From Eunapius fragilis (lineage: Eukaryota > Porifera > Demospongiae > Spongillida > Spongillidae), in contig OY811973.1 in NCBI GenBank assembly GCA_963681505.1, positions 10,537,975-10,601,974 of the forward strand: a stretch of 64,000 nt of DNA, in the 5' to 3' direction. The translations under genes were made by a program, and so were the position numbers. Position 1 is the stretch's first letter. Every line of letters begins with the position of its first letter. The notes beneath the pieces are model-generated. The model had not been told where the DNA came from. It ran no database searches and saw only the letters and a list, made by a program, of their open reading frames with translations. Below, piece after piece: positions 25,402 to 36,370 of the stretch.

Positions 25402-26215
25402 GTGACTGCTGTGTACAGAATGAACTGAAAGTGAAAAGGTTGGATATTTGAAAGTACTTTGGGGATTATCAAATGGAAGTCCTAATGGCAGATTTAGATA
25501 CAAAACAAAATCATCCCAAGCACTAAAAAGGTGCTTCTTCATATCCTTGACAATTTGAAGCAAGCAACGAATGGAAGTGCACAATGCCTTTAGGTTGATA
25601 TGCTCTGTTGTGCTAGTTTTTCAACTATCTTGGCTGTTTCATTTGGGTTGTCATTGGTTAATATGTAGTTTATATACACAACTAACCCATTCCTTAATAC
25701 AGGAGCAGTAAGGGTACCATGCTCACATATATCATTTTTATACTCTTCAATGAGGCACTCTAGATCAAGAACAGTCTTCATTCTGAATAGCAACAAAGCA
25801 GATTGGAACGTTATTTTGTGCATGCATGCGTATACATATAATTTTAAAAAATATGAATAAAAGGCTTGATAATATCTCCATGTGGGCACCATCTTATAAC
25901 CAATCAACATAGACTACTCTGTTAACACTTCAAGTGAATTTGGTTTACAACTATGTGCTTCAAAGATAAGGGTGTGTAATAAATAGAGTTGTCAACTTAA
26001 TAACAAAAAATGTGTTACAAAAAATAGCTACTTGGTTAAGCTTTTTAGATATGAAATATAAGCAAATCTATTATGCTGAAGCATAAAAATAGTATTATTT
26101 AATAAAATGATCTGTGTTTGAAAGCAGGCCAATACAAAACGCAAGGACCATTAAAGCACCCTTTGGGCACCATCCAAATCTCCTGAAATTCTATAGTGTA
26201 ATAAACTTGAACCTA
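25402..26215 (-). mobile_element. Left half of the split DNA transposon (family X, copy 1), inner part
   Basis: Reverse complement of 42125-42949. It carries the N-terminal part of the coiled-coil gene: MKTVLDLECLIEEYKND, TAPVLRNGLVVYINY, NETAKIVEKLA, then LPLGLPFDNPQST and YPTFSLSVHSVHSS. Homology stops at TGACTGCTGTG, exactly where the right half at 17664 begins in the paralogue. It is bounded on the right by a Helitron-like insertion. Confidence 0.85.
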
Positions 26216-26455
26216 TCTGAACCTGCGGCAGCAGGTTCAATATAGGATTGATTGAGGGTTGATGAATGTCATTAATAAAACTTAACTAGCGTCTGGAGGG
26301 ACAACGGAGAAACGGATCGCTTATCTCTTTATCGCGATGGAATGAGAGCACAACGATCTACAGTTCTACGTTTGTTCCGTGTCATAAAACGGTGTGGTTA
26401 TAGAGAAACAAACAATTTCCTGTTTCTCGTGCCCAGTCCTAAAATAATTCTCCAT

Positions 26456-26495
26456 CGTCGTCGTCGTCGTCGTCGTCGTCTTCTTCTTCTTCTTA
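26456..26495. repeat. (TCG)n(TCT)n microsatellite inside the Helitron-like element
   Basis: About ten CGT/CGTC units and five CTT units. Copy 2 at 56790 has only two or three, so the tract expanded here after the copies separated. Confidence 0.85.
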
Positions 26496-26710
26496 GGAAG
26501 GTATAACTCGAGCTACGAACGGTTTTGGAGGACGGGAATAGTACCAATCGCTTCGAAATTTACCGGCACGTTATCCTTACATGTCATATAGACATACATA
26601 TATCAAGTTCTATTTATTAATATTTTTAGGCAGTTATAAATACTCTAACCTGCACTAAATTTATTTGGTGTTCCAGTTTAATATATTAGTTGTTACAGTG
26701 AAGTTCTATA

Positions 26711-27290
26711 ATGCAAAAGAAGAGATCTAAGCAACGAGCGGAATACCTCCAAAAGCAATACGAGAACAAAGCTAAACCCCGAGCGCTCTACAAGGCCAAT
26801 CCCCCCCAAAAAAGAAGGCCTCTGTACGCGACAACTGCAAGGCCGATCCCGAAAAGAAGGCCTCTGTACGCGACAGCTACAAGGCCGATCCCGAAATGAA
26901 GAAGGCCCTGTACGCGACAGCTACAAGGCCGATATTGAATCTAAGCGATCTGCTAAAAGGTGGCTATACGAAGAGGACCCCAAGGAGAACCGTGCTGCTC
27001 AAAGGCGGCGATATGAAGAACCTCGAGGAGAACCGTGCTGCTCAAAGGCGGCGATATGAAGAACCTCGAGGAGAACCGTGCTGCTCAAAGGCGGCGATAT
27101 GAAGAACCTCGAGGAGAACCGTGCTGCTAAAACTAAAGGCGGCGATATGAAGAGGACCTTGAGGAGAACCGTGCTGCTAAAAGGCGGCGGTATGAAGAGG
27201 ACCTCGAGGGAAATCGCGCTGCTAAAAGGGAGAAATATCAGCTACCATTAAGCATCTGAAAGGAGTCGGTATTGAAATGATCCCGCTGTC
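26711..27290 (+). pseudogene. Decayed lysine-rich repeat protein gene (Helitron-like copy 1)
   Basis: Relates to the open gene at 57087. It shows the N-terminal KKRSKQRAEYLQKQ, about three frameshifted PEKKKASVRDSY-type repeats, then several KRRRYEEDLEENRAA-type repeats. Frame changes follow C-runs and indels, so no continuous product remains. Confidence 0.8.
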
Positions 27291-28182
27291 CGATTGGCTA
27301 AATGTACTACCGAGAGGACGCGGTACCGCAGGGGTCACAGAACTACCACTACCACCCAAAGGTATGTTATGGCATGTTGTATTAACATTAAAAAGCTGTG
27401 CATGCAACATTTGTACAGCATAGTCGGGCGGCCCTACTACCGCGTTTTGTCGGGTTTGTCACCCTACTACCTGTAGGTAGTAGGGCCCGCCCGACTATGT
27501 ACACCACGGATCTGCACAAAACCATTCACTTCACATGCATGGTGACTCAACTGTGTGTACAGTAGTGTCTATTGTTTTAATCTGATAAAGCTTCCTTATC
27601 TGAAGACTTCCTCGTCTAGCCATGTTCTGTGAATGTTGCAACTGTATGAATATAGTTACAGTTGCAAGGGCTGAGAACTAAATAGCTGCAACTATATCCT
27701 TTTCCCATATAGCTACTCCTTGTATGAACCCAAATCTCATGCACCAATGGAGTATAATGGTGGTCTTGAAAAAGCTACTCCTAGGGGTAGTGATCTGCCT
27801 GTGCAGCAGTAAGTAAGATAAGCCACCATTAGGTACTTCTAGCAGCACACTCACATTTATGTAGTGAAATAAAAACAGACCTTCTGCCCACACTCATAAA
27901 GCTGCAGACCCTGTCCACAGATATTACCTCACATGAGAACATATCCTTATCAATCAATCTACATGCTGCCATGTAGTTCACTTCCTTAGTTCCCACACTA
28001 CCCATCTATACAACTTAACTGCATGTAGGCTACACCTCCATGTTTAGATGGGACCATTTTTACTGGATCAAATTTGACCAACAGAATTTTAGCACAACTG
28101 ACACGTATACACCCCTTCCCTCCCTGTCATTAATATGATGGAATTGGACTCACAGTCTGCACACGTGTTAAGGCTTTGCAGG

Positions 28183-28190
28183 TATAAAAG
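28183..28190 (+). promoter_or_regulatory. TATA box of the element's proline-rich gene (copy 1)
   Basis: TATAAAAG in the context TTTGCAGGTATAAAAG, 143 bp before the ATG at 28333. The same motif and spacing class occur in copy 2 at 58802. Confidence 0.6.
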
Positions 28191-28332
28191 CCACTCATCC
28201 GCTGAATAGTGCACTTAGCAAAAAGAGGTAAAATTTTAATAATACTCTATGTGCATGTGTAAAGGCTTTGCACTTTGCTTTAAAAAATAAAGAAGTAAAA
28301 ATTTAATCATACTCTCTGTTACGTATATGTAG

Positions 28333-28600
28333 ATGGCTGACAACCTTTGCGGGTTTTTCACCAACGAGGGGTCGGAGGAGGAAGAGTACATTCATCCTCC
28401 CAACTCCTCTCCCCTTCACCCCACCACCTCCAGAAGCCCCGCTTCTGCCACCACCACCAGCAGCACTGCCCACACCACTACCAGCAGCTACTCCCGCCGG
28501 CACCACCAGCGCTGCCCCCACCGGCGCTCCTGCCTGCACCATCAGTCCTGCCCCCACCACCAGCAGTACTATTAAAGTTATTTGTTCTTGCATTAAGAGA
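28333..28600 (+). pseudogene. Decayed proline-rich protein gene (Helitron-like copy 1)
   Basis: Starts MADNLCGFFTNEGSEEEE, the counterpart of MSAEDLTGFFNQEGSEEEE at 58962. A frameshift inside the acidic stretch then abandons the proline-rich frame, and the repeat region is much shortened. Confidence 0.75.
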
Positions 28601-28682
28601 TAAAGGGGATCATCCATCCTCTTCCTACATTTGATTATTGTCTATGATACTGCTATGACAGGGTGAAAAAAAACTTATGAAA

Positions 28683-28971
28683 CAAGTAAATAAAAACATT
28701 CTCTAACGAGAGAGTTGTTGGTATATAGGATTGACCAATGGTGGTGTAAAAAGCATGGAAACAAGAGTGACAGAAATATTATTGGAAAATTGAAATAGGC
28801 CTATATTTAGCACACAATACAACACACATACCTGAATAATGGGCTAAATATAGGCCTATTTCAATTTTCCAATAATATTTCTGTCACTCTTGTTTCCATG
28901 CTTTTTACACCACCATTGGTCAATCCTATATACCAACAACTCTCTCGTTAGAGAATGTTTTTATTTACTTG
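28683..28971. repeat. 289-bp near-perfect palindrome at the 3' end of the Helitron-like element
   Basis: CAAGTAAATAAAAACATTCT at the left reappears as reverse complement at the right, and arms of about 130 bp match almost throughout. The centre is near ACACACATACCTGAATAATGG. Related palindromes end copy 2 (59665-59953) and copy 3 (60967-61250). Confidence 0.95.
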
Positions 28972-29292
28972 TAGTAAATAAAAATTACTATTCTGTGATT
29001 GTGCATCAAATTAAAAGACAAAGTCAAGATTCATTCGCAAAATTTGAATGCGCCTGAATCAGTGATATTGTTGGATCGCGAAGTAGCTTGAATTCAGGCA
29101 ATCGCACTGCATTCTACAACCAATTACCTTCCACGATCGAGCAATGAAGTCGGCTAAGCCACTCAAGTAACGGAGCAAGTTTCTACGCTTCTTTGTATAC
29201 ATCTCAAAATTTCACAAATTCCAGTCCGATTTTTGACGTACTTTTGGATCAACTATTTACGGATCCGCGTACGTGATTTTGTCAACTACCTA
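28972..29292 (-). mobile_element. Left end of the split DNA transposon (family X, copy 1)
   Basis: Matches the reverse complement of 41807-42124. It ends with the terminal repeat TTGTCAACTACCTA at 29279-29292, followed by ATGAATG. Adding this, 25402-26215 and 17664-18985 gives 2,457 bp, against 2,475 bp for the uninterrupted copy at 41807-44281, so no large part is missing. Confidence 0.9.
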
Positions 29293-29471
29293 ATGAATGG
29301 TATAATCTCTTCGTCGCTGTCAGTACCCGCGTGCTCGTCACGGTGGGCTTCGTCAAAGCACTCGAGACACTCTTCCTCGATGGAAAACACACATAGACGT
29401 TCACGCTCGATGACGCAAATGTACCCAAAGCGACAATCAGCCGCAATGCCATCCAAGCAGCTCTGCCGCAT
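29293..29471 (-). pseudogene. Exon remnant split by transposon and inversion (part 2)
   Basis: The minus-strand frame begins MRQSCLDGIAADCRFGY, has several cysteines, and continues through an acidic stretch (HAGTDSDEEIIP) up to the transposon's target duplication. It then continues in frame at 18986. Function unknown. Confidence 0.4.
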
Positions 29472-29827
29472 TCAAAACTGTATTCATTACAATATGCATG
29501 TTGTATGCATTCCACTGTCCTGCCTTCATAACATGAATATATAGTAATCCCCTGCAAGCAGTAATGATTACTATTGTAATTATATTGGTCAGCACATTGG
29601 TCAGCAAATTGTAATGTAATGTACTGCACCTGTTATTGCATTCTAAATATAGCCTAATGTGATTGTCAGATGACGTTTTAGTTGCTTTTGTGGTCGGTTT
29701 TGCATACTTATTCCAGTGCGTATATACTGACCTATGGGTGCATGAAATGGTAAGCACCTGTTTGGACGGCACAGATGGTCACCAGTCAAGGAAACAGAAT
29801 TTTGACCAAATTAGAATACAATATTAA

Positions 29828-29995
29828 AACGTTTGGTTTAAACTGTAAACTGTCTTGCATTCAAACCAAAATGATGAGTTTAAATGTTAAGCCACAATAT
29901 TGGTTTGCTGTTTGGTTTGATTACAAAACCATTTAAAATTAAAAACACTGGTTTAAAATTCTTTGGTTTGATGTGGCAACCAATTTGTAGTGTGC
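29828..29995. mobile_element. Second TTGGTTTAA-rich miniature element
   Basis: Carries AACGTTTGGTTTAAACTGTA and several TTGGTTT/AAACCA motifs in both orientations, like 19205-19335. Ends are not resolved. Confidence 0.4.
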
Positions 29996-30181
29996 TGCCT
30001 TCGGGAAGGATTAACGAAAGAACTCCATGAGCTGTTCAGTGGTCTGTTCTGTAGAATCATTTGTAAAGTCATCATATGAACTCATAAAAGTATTACACGT
30101 ATATTATACTCACGTAGAGCGCATACAGGTTGGTGCCCCATCAATGAAATTCTGGTCGTATATCCTAAAAGTCTAGGTTTG

Positions 30182-30705
30182 AGTACTGGCCTGTTTGCAA
30201 AGCTTGGCAACAGGAAAAGGGTCGTTCTTTGGGACTTTCATGTATTAAAGGAAATCAAACCCATGTAACTAATCCTTGTAGTTATGATATAGAACAGCCT
30301 CTAAAAGAAGTTGGCAGGATACTGAATGCAGATGGAAACTGCTTTTTTAGAGCCATTGCACATATCCTCACTGGAAGTCAAGATGATCATTATGGAGTGT
30401 GATTATTAGTAACATCATGTTACATGAGGCTTCTAGATTGTCTGGTTACTTAAGAAAGGCACAGTCTATGGAAGATTATATGAAAGAAAGTTCAATGCAG
30501 TCTCTTAGAGTGTGGGCCACAGAAGCAGAGATAATTGGAGCAGCACACATGCTTGCAACTACGATCTATACTTATGCACCATATGGATCAAGCCACAAGT
30601 GGCTTAAGTTTGAGCCAGCGCAGCATACAAGAGAGTCTTGTGATACGCATAGGCATGAAGCCATTTATTTATCGAACACTAACAACCACTTTGAACCAGT
30701 AGACA
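30182..30705 (+). pseudogene. OTU-type cysteine protease domain, frameshifted
   Basis: The catalytic-Cys block reads LNADGNCFFRAIAHILTGSQ (Cys codon near 30338). After a frame change near 30400 the domain continues: MESLRVW-like SLRVWATEAEIIGAAHML, YTYAPYGSSHKWLKF, and the catalytic-His block NNHFEPV (His codon near 30687). Both catalytic residues are present, so the break looks recent. Such OTU domains occur in transposons and in host genes of sponges and cnidarians; no neighbour decides which. The 3' end is part of a hairpin-forming inverted duplication. Confidence 0.75.
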
Positions 30706-30800
30706 AACACTCAATACATGCGTTTTACTGGTTCAAAGTGGTTGTTTGTGTTTGATAAATAAATGGCTTCATGCCTATGCGTATCACAAGACTCTCTTGT
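30627..30800. repeat. Foldback: 75-bp inverted duplication of the OTU gene tail
   Basis: 30627-30702 (ACAAGAGAGTCTTGTG...GAACCAGTA) reappears as reverse complement at 30725-30800 with about 22 bp between. The arms match almost perfectly. The minus-strand gene remnant at 30803 follows at once, so the foldback marks a rearrangement junction. Confidence 0.95.
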
Positions 30801-31285
30801 TACACGAAGCATCTTTGCTCTGTTATATTCACTGCTTCATCCGACTTCTCACGTGCCGTTGCGTACATTGGCAAGGTAACAATGTTCACCAGAGGTACGA
30901 ATGCACCAACGCCTAAATAAAACTGGACGTCACCTGCGGCTACCTTTGCTGGTTCCATCACCGCATTCATTTCGTGTTCTACAGCTATGTTATCTGCTCG
31001 CGCCTTCTCGAACGTTCTTTCAGCCTTATCAACGGCCACACCATTTTCCTGCTCAATTTTCCTAAAACATTCATGAGGAAAAAAAAGCCATTTTGAAAAC
31101 CCATACGCGGAAAACCTCACATTTGTTTGAAATTTTAATGTCATCACATTTTAAATTAGCAGCTTCGGGGGATATACCCTCCAAGTATTCTATAAAGCTT
31201 TTGGTGTACTCAATCCATCGGTTAGCCAGACTTTTTGCAAAGATTGCCGTCTGATTGCAGGTGTACCGAAATCCACTGCACACTG

Positions 31286-32020
31286 CAAGGCCGTAGACAA
31301 GGGGGGGGGCTTGGGGGGGCTTGAGCCCCCCCAAAATTTTCCTGGAGAGAAAATATTAAAAAATCAACCGTATCTCGTATAATTAGAATTAACTGTAATC
31401 GTTGATAGCGGTCGATCGTGAGTAGAGTATAGTCCACAGCATGGACTCTATCTCTGCAGAATGCATCATCCGAACAATAGAAGACATTTTGCTGAGGTCA
31501 TCCCTTTCACTTCAGAATTGTCGTGGACAGTGCTACGATGGGGCTAGTTCAATGGCAGGCTGTAAAACAGGTGTATCAACTACTATACTTCGAAAAGAGC
31601 ATAGAGCTTTGTATAGCCATTGCTATGGCCATGCTCTGAACTTAGCTGTTCGAGACGCAGTAAAGACAAATGTAATCTATCGTGATACATTAGACACTAT
31701 CGAAGAAATGACAAAGCTGATCAAAATATCTCCGCGGCGGCAAGTGATTTTGAAAAGGTCAACTAACTAAAATATATAGCAATAGCATTCGTTGCTATAC
31801 CGTATAGAGCCGGGTCAATTTCTGCATTTAATGTTAAGTTTTTGCTAACAACAAATAAGGAAAAGGTTAAAGCGGCTGGGGCTTCGCCCCAGGCCCCCAT
31901 TGGGGGAGCTTACAGCGCTCCCCCAACCCCCTACCTGGGGACAGGAGGGGCACGCCCCTTACTGCACCCACCCCCAGTCATTATAGCCCCCCCAAACTTT
32001 GAAAGTTGTCTACGGCCATG
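31286..32020. mobile_element. hAT-type element relic, 735 bp, 5-bp target duplication
   Basis: Inverted ends are CAAGGCCGTAGACAA on the left and its complement TTGTCTACGGCCATG on the right. CACTG flanks both sides (31281-31285 and 32021-32025). Removing the element and one CACTG restores exactly the sequence of the unit 2 gene at this point. C- and G-rich subterminal blocks flank a transposase fragment. Confidence 0.85.
31441..31770 (+). pseudogene. hAT transposase fragment (ZMYM/DUF4371-like)
   Basis: About 109 residues with QNCRGQCYDGASSMAGCKTG and HCYGHALNLAVRDAVKT. This is the conserved Asp-containing and HALNL region of hAT transposases related to ZMYM1/P52RIPK proteins. The N-terminal zinc finger and the C-terminal dimerisation domain are missing. 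Confidence 0.85.
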
Positions 32021-32053
32021 CACTGCTCGATGTTAGTTGCTGTGTCGTCCGAG

Positions 32054-32062
32054 ATTATTTTC
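32054..32062. repeat. 9-bp target duplication, left
   Basis: TATTTTCAT, repeated at 36584-36592. The unit 2 gene has TATTTTCACG here once, without insertion. Confidence 0.9.
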
Positions 32063-32264
32063 ATACCGCTTGGAAGTTGGCACTACATTCCACAGCACCA
32101 CATTCCACACTAATTATCACAAGACAACATACTATGCGGCGGGCGCTCAGTGTCCCACAAGTGCAAGAACTAGCTATAAATACACAATAACTGCATACAT
32201 TCTGATTGCATCATCATGCGTGAACCGGTACATGTAATAGTATAGAAATCCTGCACTACCACAG

Positions 32265-32885
32265 CATCTGATGAGGTTTACATATTTCTGAACATGCATG
32301 TGTCCCCTCCCCCTTGAGGACCATGGCTATGTTACACATGTGAGTTTACCCCACTGTCCGACCAAGGTAAGCAATGTTCTGGAGATCCTGCACCACCACA
32401 GCATCTGATGAGTTCTGTCTCACATTTCTGAACATGTGTGATTAAAATGGCTCCTCCCCCTTGAGGACCATGGCTATGTCACACATGTGAGAGTGAATTT
32501 ACCCCTCTGTCTGACCAAAGTAAGCGATGTTCTGGTGATCCTGCATCACCACAGCATTTGATGAGGTCTGTCTCACATTTCTGAACATGTGTGATTAAAA
32601 TGGCCCCTCCCCCTTGTGGACCATGGCTATGTCACACATGTGAGAGTGAATTTACCCCCCTCTCTGACCAAGGTAAGCAATGTTATGGTGATCCTGCACC
32701 ACCACAGCATCTGATGAGGTCTGTCTCACATTTCTGAACATGTGTGATTAAAATGGCCCCTCCCCCTTGAGGACCATGGCTATGTCACACATGTGAGAGT
32801 GAGTTTACCCCACTGTCTTACCAAAGTAAGCAATGTTCTGTTGATCCTGCACCACCACAGCATCTGATGAGGTCTGCCTGAGAAC
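32265..32885 (+). repeat. 153-bp satellite, left array (about four units)
   Basis: CACATTTCTGAACATGTGTG recurs at about 32421, 32574 and 32727, a 153-bp period, with a diverged first unit at 32275. Each unit also has CTTGAGGACCATGGCTATG and CACCACAGCATCTGATGAGG. Confidence 0.93.
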
Positions 32886-34690
32886 TGCAGTAGGGTAAGT
32901 TGCAGTGTTCTAGTCAGAAAACTGAAAAACAGAATTAAAGTTCCAAAGTTTAATCATTGTTTAATGTGTGCTGTGTATTATAAATGATAACACTATCCAG
33001 GGCTTGCAATCTTGCACCCTCAAGTTCCCAAGAAAGCCATTTCTATCAGTTATGTGCAGTCCTAGTTAGAACGAAATCATTGGAGTCTACAGGTAAATTT
33101 CATTTTGTACCAGAGTTCAAAAGGTGATAATACCTGATGATTAAATACTAGGTAGTCCATCCACAAGCTCAATTCATTCAAAGCTTTGATTCAACGCACT
33201 GTTCTGATGATGATGCTGTAAACTGGATTTGGTAAGCTAGTGGCACCAAATTCTTAATGTACAAGTCAGTAAAACATTTCTATGCTATATAGGCGTATCT
33301 TTGCAATGAAATGCAACATAGAACAAAGTTACACCTCAGTCATTAAGACTGGAAGTATTCTGATTCAATAGTATTCAGTGCCTTGCATGGAGTTGTAATG
33401 TACTCTAATAAGGGATTTTCCAATGATGTAGGCCAGCAATTCACCAAGGCAAACCAATTCATATGATTGTGGAGTTTTGTATGTCTTCTAAGTTTTGATT
33501 TCAACACTCTTTGAATGCATTCTTAACCATGCATAACATTATACAGGCAGCAAGATTGCAAGTGGAAAGCCTAGACTGCGTATTCACACAAGTAGGAAAA
33601 AAAACATTAAGCACTAGGCATAATAGAAACTTATCCACAGAACATGATCAGTTGCTTCAGAAAACAGATTGCATTGGAATTGTCCGTTGGTGCACTTTAC
33701 CCACTGCAGAAAGCAGACGATGATGCACTTCAAGGTGAAACACACCCAGTTGTATCGTGTAAATACATGTGTATAGTTGTAAACTTTTTCAGAATGTCAT
33801 AGTAGATCGTGATGATGCTGATGATTACATCGAAATTGGAAGCCTATATCTTTGAATTCTGATATTCATTCAGATGACTCTTTAGTGCTTGACTTTGAAA
33901 ATCCTGGTGCTGACCCTGATGACCTTACTGCCCTGAAGTGGGGACGAGACCACTAAATCAGAAGTTTCCCACATCATCTTCTGAAGAGGAAAGACAGGTA
34001 ATGAGAAAATGTGTGCAATTGTTTCTTAGCTTTAGCTCCAATACTCATCACAAATGAAGTGAATCACCATTTACAAGAATATCAATATGACAAGTGGTGA
34101 AGAAGATGGAGGTACTTAGAGCATGCATCCATGCTTAGATGCATGTGAATATATTTTTCTTTCACTTTACAGGCACTAATACATTGCTTTATGACTGATA
34201 GACAGATGTCAATATTAAAAAATCACATCCCATATATCAAAGCATTAAGAAAAGAAAATCTATACTGGCCTCTAGAAACATACAGCGTTAAATTAGAGTT
34301 TAATGCTATATATGTACTATTCACTGACACATACTATACTAGGTACATGAGATTGAGCTGTACCTTATGGCATTCAGGATGAAGTGGGTAAGAATGCATC
34401 CATGTCACTTTCCAAAGTCAATAAACTTATCGTATGGCCTGAAGTAAGTAATACAAATCCATATTGGCTTAAAATATTGTTTCTTGTTCACTTCATAGAT
34501 AATCACTGGTGTCATTATGGATGCTTATAGATTGACCTGGGATGAAGCAAAAAACATGCATTTTGAACAAAAAACTACATGTGCAGTTTTAAAAGCATTG
34601 CTGTTTGTGAATAGGTGCAATACTTAGAATAAAAGATGCAGCACACAGGCAGAACATTGCTTGAATGGATGACACTCTAAAACTCCCATT
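32886..34690. other. Unrecognised interior of the MULE-like element
   Basis: Short plus-strand frames only: VDRDDADDYIEIGSLYL near 33800, LVLDFENPGADPDDLTALKWG near 33880 and MTDRQMSILKNHIPYIKAL at 34191. These may be fragments of one degraded gene. I recognise no domain. Confidence 0.4.
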
Positions 34691-36370
34691 AACCTCTCAG
34701 ATTCGTGACATAACCGTGGTCCTCAAGGGGAAGGGGCCATGATCATGAAACACATTCAAAAATGTGTGACAGACTTATCAAATGCTGTGTTGGTGCAGGA
34801 TCAACAGAGCATCGCTTACCTTGGTCAGACAGTGGGGTAAACTCACTCTCACATATGTGACATAGCCATGGCCCTCAAGGGGGAGGGGCCATTTTAATCA
34901 CACATGTTCAGAAATGTGAGACAGACCTCATCAGATGCTGTGGTGGTGCAGGATCACCAGAACATCGCTTACCTTGGTCAGACAGTGGGGTAAACTCACT
35001 CTCACATGTGTGACATAGCCATGGTCCTCAAGGGGGAGGGGCCATTTTAATCACACATGTTCAGAAATGTGAGACAGACCTCATCAAATGCTGTAGTGAT
35101 GCAGGATCACCAGAACATCGCTTACTTTGGCCAGACAGTGGGGTAAACTCACTCTCACATGTGTGACATAGCCATGGCCCTCAAGGGGGAGGAACCATTT
35201 TAATCACACATGTTCAGAAATGTGAGACAGACCTCATAAAATGCTGTGGTGATGCAGGATCACCAGAACATCGCTTATTTTGGCCAGACAGTGGGGTAAA
35301 CTCACTCTCACATGTGTGACATAGCCATGGTCCTCAAGGGGGAGGGGCCATTTTAATCACACATGTTCAGAAATGTGAGACAGACCTCATCAAATGCTGT
35401 GATGATGCAGGATCACCAGAACATCGCTTACTTTGGTAAGACAGTGGGGTAAACTCACTCTCACATGTGTGACATAGCCATGGTCCTCAAGGGGGAGGTG
35501 CTATTTTAATCACACATGTTCAGAAATGTGAGACAGACCTCATCAGATGCGGTGGTGGTGCAGGATCACCAGAACATCGCTTACTTTGGTCAGACAGTGG
35601 GGTAAACTCACTCTCACATGTGTGACATAGCCATGGTCCTCAAGGGGGAGGGGCTATTTTAATCACACATGTTCAGAAATGTGAGACAGACCTCATCAGA
35701 TGCTGTGGTGGTGCAGGATCACCAGAACATCGCTTACTTTGGTCAGACAGTGGGGTAAGCTCACTCTCTCATGTGTGACATAGCCATGGTCCTCAAGAGG
35801 GAGGGGCCATTTTAATCACACATGTTCAGGAATGTGAGACAGACCTCATCGGATGCTGTGGTGGTGCAGGATCACCAGAACATCGCTTACCTTGGTCAGA
35901 CAGTGGGGTAAACTCACTCTCATATGAGTGAAATAGCCATGGTCCTCAAGGGGGAGGGGCCATTTTAATCACACATGTTCAGAAATGTGAGACAGACCTC
36001 ATCAGATGCTGTGGTGGTGCAGGATCACCAGAACATCGCTTACCTTGGTCAGGCAGTGGGGTAAACTCACTCTCATATGAGTGACATAGCCATGGTCCTC
36101 AAGGGGGAGGGGCCATTTTATCACACATGTTCAAAAATGGGAGACAGACCTCATCAGATGCTGTGGTGTTGCAGGATCACCAGAACATCGCTTACTTTGG
36201 TCAGGCAGTGGGGTAAACTCACTCTCACATGTGTGACATAGCCATGGTCCTCAAGGGGGAGGGACCATTTTAATCACACATGTTCAGAAATGTGAGACAG
36301 ACTACATCAGATGACGTGGTAGTGCAGGATCACCAGAAAATTGTAGAAACTCACTGTCCTACGTATGACA
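34690..36370 (-). repeat. 153-bp satellite, right array (about eleven units), inverted
   Basis: The reverse complement of the left-array unit repeats regularly (CACATGTTCAGAAATGTGAG near 34900, 35053, 35206, 35359, 35512, 35665 and onward). The first and last units are degraded. Sequence between units differs by only a few per cent. Confidence 0.93.

Larger units (their letters stand above)
26216..28971 (+). mobile_element. Helitron-like element, copy 1
   Basis: Begins TCTGAACCTGCGGCAGCAGG and ends TTTATTTACTTG. The paralogous transposon has the empty site between 42124 and 42125. Comparing the two shows insertion between A and T with no target duplication and no lost base, the Helitron signature. 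Copy 2 (56554-59953) has the same ends, also between A and T. GAACCTGC/GCAGGTTC forms a hairpin right after the 5' TCT, and the last 289 bp are one large palindrome. The 3' end CTTG deviates from the canonical CTRR. No Rep/helicase gene is present, so it is non-autonomous, or of another class that inserts without duplication. Confidence 0.75.

Noticed and set aside
28683-28971. The palindrome as an independent miniature transposon with target duplication
   Set aside because: In three elements it stands at the same terminal place and no consistent flanking duplication is found; in copy 1 the empty-site comparison puts the element's end at the palindrome's end.
32265-36370. A CRISPR-like reading of regularly spaced repeats
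   Set aside because: The 153-bp unit is repeated as a whole without variable spacers, in a eukaryotic transposon; this is a satellite.
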